DNA of 64,000 bases from Sulfuriferula plumbiphila (GTDB lineage: Bacteria; Pseudomonadota; Gammaproteobacteria; Burkholderiales; Sulfuriferulaceae): contig NZ_AP021884.1 of assembly GCF_009938015.1 (NCBI RefSeq), forward strand, positions 1,289,501 through 1,353,500, written 5' to 3'. The notes beneath the pieces were generated by a model. That model ran no database searches. It had not been told where the DNA came from and worked only from the letters and a program-made list of their open reading frames with translations. This document shows, piece after piece, positions 60,369 through 64,000 of the stretch. Positions within the stretch are counted from its first letter, which is position 1. Every line of letters starts with the position of its first letter. The position numbers were made by a program, and so were the translations under genes.

Positions 60369-61423
60369 CTACCAGACGGCCTTGCCGTTTGTGTCCTTGA
60401 TCCGGGTTTTCCATGCATTGGCAATGATTTTCGTCACCCTGCCAGGCAGTGGCACATAATCCAGTCCTAGTGCCATATCATCGCCGTTGGCGTATGCCCA
60501 GTCAAAGAAATTCAACACTTCTTTGGCAGAGGCAGGCTTGCTCTGCACTTTGTGCATCAGGATGAATGTGGCGCCTGTAATAGGCCAGCTCGCCCTGCCA
60601 GGTTCGTTGGTCAGTATTTCGTAAAAGCCGGGGGCGTGTTCCCAGTCTGCACCCGCGGCGGCTGCCTTGAACGCATTTGCTTCTGGAGCAACAAAGACGC
60701 CTTCCTTGTTTTGCAGTAGCGCGTGAGGAATCCTGTTCTGTTTGGCGTAAGCGTACTCCACGTAGCCAACCGAGCCCTGGATGCGCTGTACGAAGGAAGC
60801 CACGCCCTCGTTGCCCTTGCCGCCGACGCCCGCCGGCCAGGCCACGGAAGTGTCATTACCCACTTTTTCTTTCCATTCCGGGCTGACTTTGGCCAGGTAA
60901 TTGGTAAAGATAAACGTGGTGCCGGAGCCATCGGAACGATGCACCACGGTAATCGAAGAAGCGGGCAGGCGGGTCCCCTTGTTCAAGGCTGCAATGGCCG
61001 GGTCGTTCCATTTCTGGATTTTTCCCATGAAAATGTCTGCCAGTACCGTACCGTTCAGCCGAACTGTGCCCGCTGCCATACCGCGCAGGTTGATTACAGG
61101 CACCACGCCACCGACTACGGTGGGAAATTGCATCAGGCCGTCTTTTTCCAGAACATCAGGCTTCAGAGGCATGTCAGAAGCGCCGAAATCTACGGTTTTG
61201 GCTTTAATCTGTTTGATGCCGCCACCTGAACCGATGGATTGATAGTTCATGCCAATACCGGTCTTGGCTTTGTATGCCTCAGCCCATTTCGCATAAATCG
61301 GATACGGGAAAGAGCACCCGCGCCAGTAATCTCGTTGGCTGCTGTACTGGCTGAAAAAGCCCAGCCAGCGCCGAGTATCATTGCAGCTGCAAGTCCCCGG
61401 ACAGCAGATTTTTTCGTATGCAT
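60369..61423 (-). pseudogene. pstS: Phosphate-binding protein PstS, with a one-base frameshift near the N-terminus
   Basis: Periplasmic phosphate-binding protein of the Pst importer. From ATG 61423 the frame gives a good signal peptide, MHTKKSAVRGLAAAMILGAG with WAFSASTAA, and then NEITGAGA, the canonical start of mature PstS; the next residues should be SFPYPIYAKW, but these are found in the neighbouring frame. One base (a T/A in GGTGC-TCTTTCCCG, about 61312-61316) is missing. The rest is intact: SIGSGGGIKQI, DFGASDMPL, LNGTVLADIFMGKIQKWNDP, HRSDGSGTTFIFTNYL, with the phosphate ligands. Either a sequencing error or a true inactivation; the intact remainder favours error or recent mutation. 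Confidence 0.85.
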
Positions 61424-61518
61424 AATATTTTATGTTTCCCTGTTGGTGCAGTAAAACAAATCGGAGTTGCGCACTGCACCATCCCGGCTTGTTTCGAGAC
61501 ACACATGGTAAGGCTCGA

Positions 61519-61537
61519 ATATTACAGAAATATGACG
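61519..61537 (-). promoter_or_regulatory. Pho box upstream of pstS
   Basis: Minus strand CGTCATATTTCTGTAATAT, close to the PhoB consensus of two CTGTCAT repeats separated by four A/T bases. About 96 bases before the pstS start; TACCAT 10 bases downstream is a possible -10. A leader hairpin GGTGCAGT/ACTGCACC occurs at 61445-61480. Confidence 0.72.
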
Positions 61538-61634
61538 AAATGGTTAAGCTAATGGGTGAATGACTTGTTAAGCCATTGACCGGGACTCGCTGTTGTGTGT
61601 ACTATTTGTGGCTTTCTATGGGTCGGGTTAGGCG

Positions 61635-62390
61635 ATGCGCAAAAAACTGGTCGCAGGCAACTGGAAAATGCACGGTAGCGTGGTTGAGAACAAGGCATTG
61701 CTTGATGCTTTGGTGGCTGCGCTGGGGCAGGCGGATGCAGCTGCCTGCATTGTGTGTGCGCCATTTCCGTATCTGGCGCAGGTGCAGTCTGTGTTGTCCG
61801 GCACCGGGCTGGCATGGGGCGCTCAAAACATGAGCCAGTACGCGAAAGGGGCATATACGGGCGAGGTCTCCGCCCCGATGTTGCTGGATTTTGGTTGCAG
61901 CCACGTCATCGTCGGTCACTCCGAGCGGCGTGCGCTGTATGGTGAAGATGATGCGGCAGTCGCCGCCAAATTCGCTGCGGCATTGGCTGCAGGCTTAACC
62001 CCCATCCTGTGCGTGGGAGAGACGCTGGATGAACGTCAGGCGGGTGTTACCGAAACCGTTATCGGGCGCCAGCTGGATGCAGTATTGGCGGTGTCCGGCA
62101 TTGGCGGTATGGGGCGCGCAGTGGTGGCATATGAGCCGGTATGGGCGATTGGTACCGGCAAGACAGCCAGCCCGGAGCAGGCGCAGGCCGTGCACGCGTT
62201 CATTCGTGACAGGCTGGCCGTGCTGGATAAGGCTGTTGCAGCGGCATTGGTGATTCAATATGGCGGTAGCGTAAAGGCCGCCAATGCGGCAGAATTGTTT
62301 TCCCAGCCGGACATTGACGGTGGGTTGATTGGCGGCGCGTCGCTGGTGGCTGATGAGTTCATCGCCATTTGCCGGGCGGCACAAGGCTGA
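61635..62390 (+). CDS. tpiA: Triose-phosphate isomerase
   Basis: A 251-residue glycolytic/Calvin-cycle enzyme. LVAGNWKMHGS at the N-terminus, catalytic histidine in VIVGHSERRALYGE, catalytic glutamate in VVAYEPVWAIGTGKTASPEQA, phosphate loop YGGSVKAANAAELFSQPDIDGGLIGGASL. Start ATG 61635. secG follows after 10 bases, the common proteobacterial order. Confidence 0.98.
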   Translation: MRKKLVAGNWKMHGSVVENKALLDALVAALGQADAAACIVCAPFPYLAQVQSVLSGTGLAWGAQNMSQYAKGAYTGEVSAPMLLDFGCSHVIVGHSERRALYGEDDAAVAAKFAAALAAGLTPILCVGETLDERQAGVTETVIGRQLDAVLAVSGIGGMGRAVVAYEPVWAIGTGKTASPEQAQAVHAFIRDRLAVLDKAVAAALVIQYGGSVKAANAAELFSQPDIDGGLIGGASLVADEFIAICRAAQG

Positions 62391-62400
62391 GGATATCGAT

Positions 62401-62775
62401 TTGGAAACAATTATTTGGGTTTTGCATGTGCTGGCGGCGGTGTCGGTGATCGTGCTGGTGCTGTTGCAGCAGGGCAAGGGCGCGGACATGGGCGCGGCGT
62501 TTGGCAGTGGCGCTTCGGGTAGCCTGTTTGGCTCCACCGGTTCGGCCAATTTCCTGAGTCGCGCCACGGCCGTCCTTGCCACCGTTTTTTTCCTGACCAG
62601 TCTGGGTTTGACCTATCTCTCGGGTCATCAGACCAAAGCTGTCGGCGTCATGCAAGGTCAGCAAAAAGTACAAGTTCAGCCTGTGGCACCCGCTAGTGTA
62701 CCCACGCCAGCCCAGCCTTCAGGTAATGCAGTTCCAGGCAACGCCGGGTCAAAAGCCGGGGAAATTCCCAAGTAA
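62401..62775 (+). CDS. secG: Protein-export membrane protein SecG
   Basis: A 124-residue SecYEG subunit. TTG start 62401 supported by GAGG 8 bases upstream. Two membrane segments (IIWVLHVLAAVSVIVLVLLQ and ATAVLATVFFLTSLGLTYL) around the family loop QGKGADMGAAFGSGASGSLFGS, then a Pro/Ala-rich tail of about 45 residues. Followed by tRNA-Leu, the classical secG-tRNA-nuo order. Confidence 0.95.
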   Translation: METIIWVLHVLAAVSVIVLVLLQQGKGADMGAAFGSGASGSLFGSTGSANFLSRATAVLATVFFLTSLGLTYLSGHQTKAVGVMQGQQKVQVQPVAPASVPTPAQPSGNAVPGNAGSKAGEIPK

Positions 62776-62823
62776 TCGGGGGAGTTGCCGTTGGGGCGGA
62801 TTATCAATCCGTTCTGTCAATAC

Positions 62824-62909
62824 GCCGACGTGGTGAAATTGGTAGACACGCTATCTTGAGGGGGTAGTGGCGTAAAGCTGTGCGAGTTCGAGTCTCGCCG
62901 TCGGCACCA
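62824..62909 (+). tRNA. tRNA-Leu (anticodon GAG)
   Basis: Eighty-six bases with encoded CCA. Acceptor stem GCCGACG/CGTCGGC, D-arm TGGTGAAATTGGTAGACA, anticodon loop CTTGAGG, long variable arm GTGGCGTAAAGCTGT as in type II tRNAs, T-arm GAGTTCGAGTCTC. Reads CUC/CUU leucine codons. Confidence 0.96.
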
Positions 62910-62957
62910 TAAATTCAGGTTATGTGGCAATCAGCTGTGATGATCGCATAACTGATT

Positions 62958-62987
62958 GATTGTTTTGCATAAAACAATCTTTTTTTC
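62958..62987 (+). terminator. Terminator after tRNA-Leu
   Basis: GATTGTTTT (62958-62966), loop GCAT, AAAACAATC (62971-62979), then an unbroken T-run (62980-62986). It closes the tpiA-secG-tRNA unit. Confidence 0.85.
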
Positions 62988-62990
62988 AGC

Positions 62991-63020
62991 TTGACACGAC
63001 GCTTTTCGCGCAACTAAACT
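62991..63020 (+). promoter_or_regulatory. Sigma-70 promoter of the nuo operon
   Basis: TTGACA (62991-62996), 18-base spacer, TAAACT (63015-63020), 54 bases before nuoA. Confidence 0.72.
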
Positions 63021-63074
63021 GAAACGCTGTGCACGCTTCCGGAGAATGGTTGCGCACGGCTTTGGAGCGGATGC

Positions 63075-63431
63075 ATGCTAGAAAATTATTTTCCTGTTTT
63101 ATTGTTCGTGCTGATTGGTCTCGCCGTGGGCGTAGGGCCGATGGTGCTCGGCTGGCTGCTGGCGCCCAATCACCCGGACAGTGAAAAACTTTCGCCCTAC
63201 GAGTGCGGCTTCGAGGCCTTTGAGGATGCGCGCATGAAATTCGACGTGCGCTATTACCTGGTTGCCATTCTGTTCATCCTGTTCGACCTGGAGATCGCGT
63301 TCCTGTTCCCGTGGGCAATCGTGCTCGAGGAAATCGGCATGTTCGGCTTCCTGGCGATGGCGCTGTTTCTGGGCATCCTGGTGGTGGGCTTTGTGTACGA
63401 GTGGATGAAAGGAGCGCTGGAATGGGAATAG
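63075..63431 (+). CDS. nuoA: NADH-quinone oxidoreductase subunit A
   Basis: A 118-residue membrane subunit of complex I. Three membrane segments; [54 protein letters not shown] is the family hallmark (positions about 32-85), with the quinone-site loop cysteine in YECGFE. Its end overlaps nuoB by 10 bases. Confidence 0.97.
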   Translation: MLENYFPVLLFVLIGLAVGVGPMVLGWLLAPNHPDSEKLSPYECGFEAFEDARMKFDVRYYLVAILFILFDLEIAFLFPWAIVLEEIGMFGFLAMALFLGILVVGFVYEWMKGALEWE

Positions 63432-63898
63432 AAGGCGTTTTGGAGAAAGGTTTCGTCACCACCACGGCTGACAAGCTGATTAACTGGACGCGCACCGGTT
63501 CGCTGTGGCCGATGACCTTTGGCCTGGCCTGCTGCGCGGTGGAAATGATGCAGGCGGGTGCATCGCGCTACGACCTGGATCGTTTCGGCATTGTGTTTCG
63601 CCCCAGTCCGCGCCAGTCTGACGTAATGATTGTGGCAGGCACACTGTGCAACAAAATGGCGCCCGCGCTACGCAAGGTGTATGACCAGATGGCCGAGCCG
63701 CGCTGGGTGATTTCCATGGGTTCCTGCGCCAATGGGGGTGGCTACTATCACTATTCCTATTCTGTGGTGCGCGGTTGCGACCGCATCGTACCGGTGGATG
63801 TGTATGTGCCGGGCTGCCCGCCCACCGCCGAAGCGCTGCTCTACGGCATTATCCAGCTGCAAAACAAAATCAAGCGCACCAACACCATCGCGCGTTAA
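63422..63898 (+). CDS. nuoB: NADH-quinone oxidoreductase subunit B
   Basis: A 158-residue subunit carrying iron-sulfur cluster N2. ATG 63422 with AAAGGAG before it; the longer frame lies inside nuoA. Cluster cysteines: adjacent pair in [11 protein letters not shown], one in [12 protein letters not shown] and one in [14 protein letters not shown]. Length matches the betaproteobacterial form. Confidence 0.98.
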   Translation: MGIEGVLEKGFVTTTADKLINWTRTGSLWPMTFGLACCAVEMMQAGASRYDLDRFGIVFRPSPRQSDVMIVAGTLCNKMAPALRKVYDQMAEPRWVISMGSCANGGGYYHYSYSVVRGCDRIVPVDVYVPGCPPTAEALLYGIIQLQNKIKRTNTIAR

Positions 63899-63916
63899 CC
63901 GGTAGAGCGAGAAGCC

Positions 63917-64000
63917 ATGAATCCGTCACTGGAAAGCCTGTCCGTTACCCTGATCACCGCGCTGGGCACCAGGCTTGTCCGGCAACAGGATGCCCTGGGT
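63917..64000 (+). CDS. nuoC: NADH-quinone oxidoreductase subunit C (N-terminal start, cut by window edge)
   Basis: The first 28 codons only: MNPSLESLSVTLITALGTRL and on. Position after nuoB and the helical start fit NuoC (30-kDa subunit) of complex I; sequence alone is too short for proof. Ribosome-binding site GAGCGAGAAGCC. Confidence 0.8.
   Translation, partial: MNPSLESLSVTLITALGTRLVRQQDALG

Overview
The window looks like a GC-rich betaproteobacterial chromosome segment. The closest fit from gene order and protein style is the Nitrosomonadales (Gallionella/Sulfuricella-like autotrophs), but that placement is an inference and no rRNA is present to test it. Most genes are core housekeeping genes in familiar neighbourhoods: tamA-tamB, nadC and clpB at the left; glgC, hemH-hrcA and an RND efflux operon in the middle; nadK-recN, fur/bamE-dapB-carA-carB-greA, yhbY/rlmE-ftsH-folP-glmM, pstSCAB, tpiA-secG, tRNA-Leu and nuoABC at the right.

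The most unusual part is 8.5-14.2 kb, all on the minus strand. An ECF sigma factor (13159-13722) overlaps a membrane anti-sigma-like protein whose extracytoplasmic end is a carbohydrate-binding-like E-set domain. Next come a secreted helical protein with a GGGFP-repeat tail and an outer-membrane barrel. Two further secreted glycine-rich genes lie downstream, and a free secreted copy of the E-set domain lies upstream. The sigma operon and both glycine-rich genes are preceded by the same two-block element, GTAACC-N16-CGTCT, with identical blocks and identical spacing. I read this as an autoregulated envelope regulon in which the sigma factor drives its own operon and two satellite genes. I do not recognise it as a described system.

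From 14 to 24 kb there are accessory functions: DedA and DUF1345 membrane proteins, a DsrE-like protein, a large hybrid histidine kinase, an NlpC/P60 hydrolase, a UbiB-like kinase with a helical partner, tRNA-Thr, then a sparse stretch of small genes. From 24 to 41 kb there are two dehydrogenases, a decayed IS91-type transposase abutting glgC, glgC, hemH, hrcA, a complete MdtABC-type pump with its outer-membrane channel, and a 167-bp MITE-like palindrome right after the pump.

Decay is visible in several places. A marR-emrA-emrB operon survives only as end fragments (44.2-44.9 kb), an IS91 transposase keeps only its C-terminus, and pstS has a one-base frameshift at the signal peptide/mature junction. 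A family of palindromic intergenic repeats built on CACGGAG/CTCCGTG occurs at three clear sites. Regulatory sites that could be read include a heat-shock-type promoter before clpB, a Pho box before pstS, a perfect hairpin between pstS and pstC, a promoter plus leader hairpin before carA, and several intrinsic terminators.
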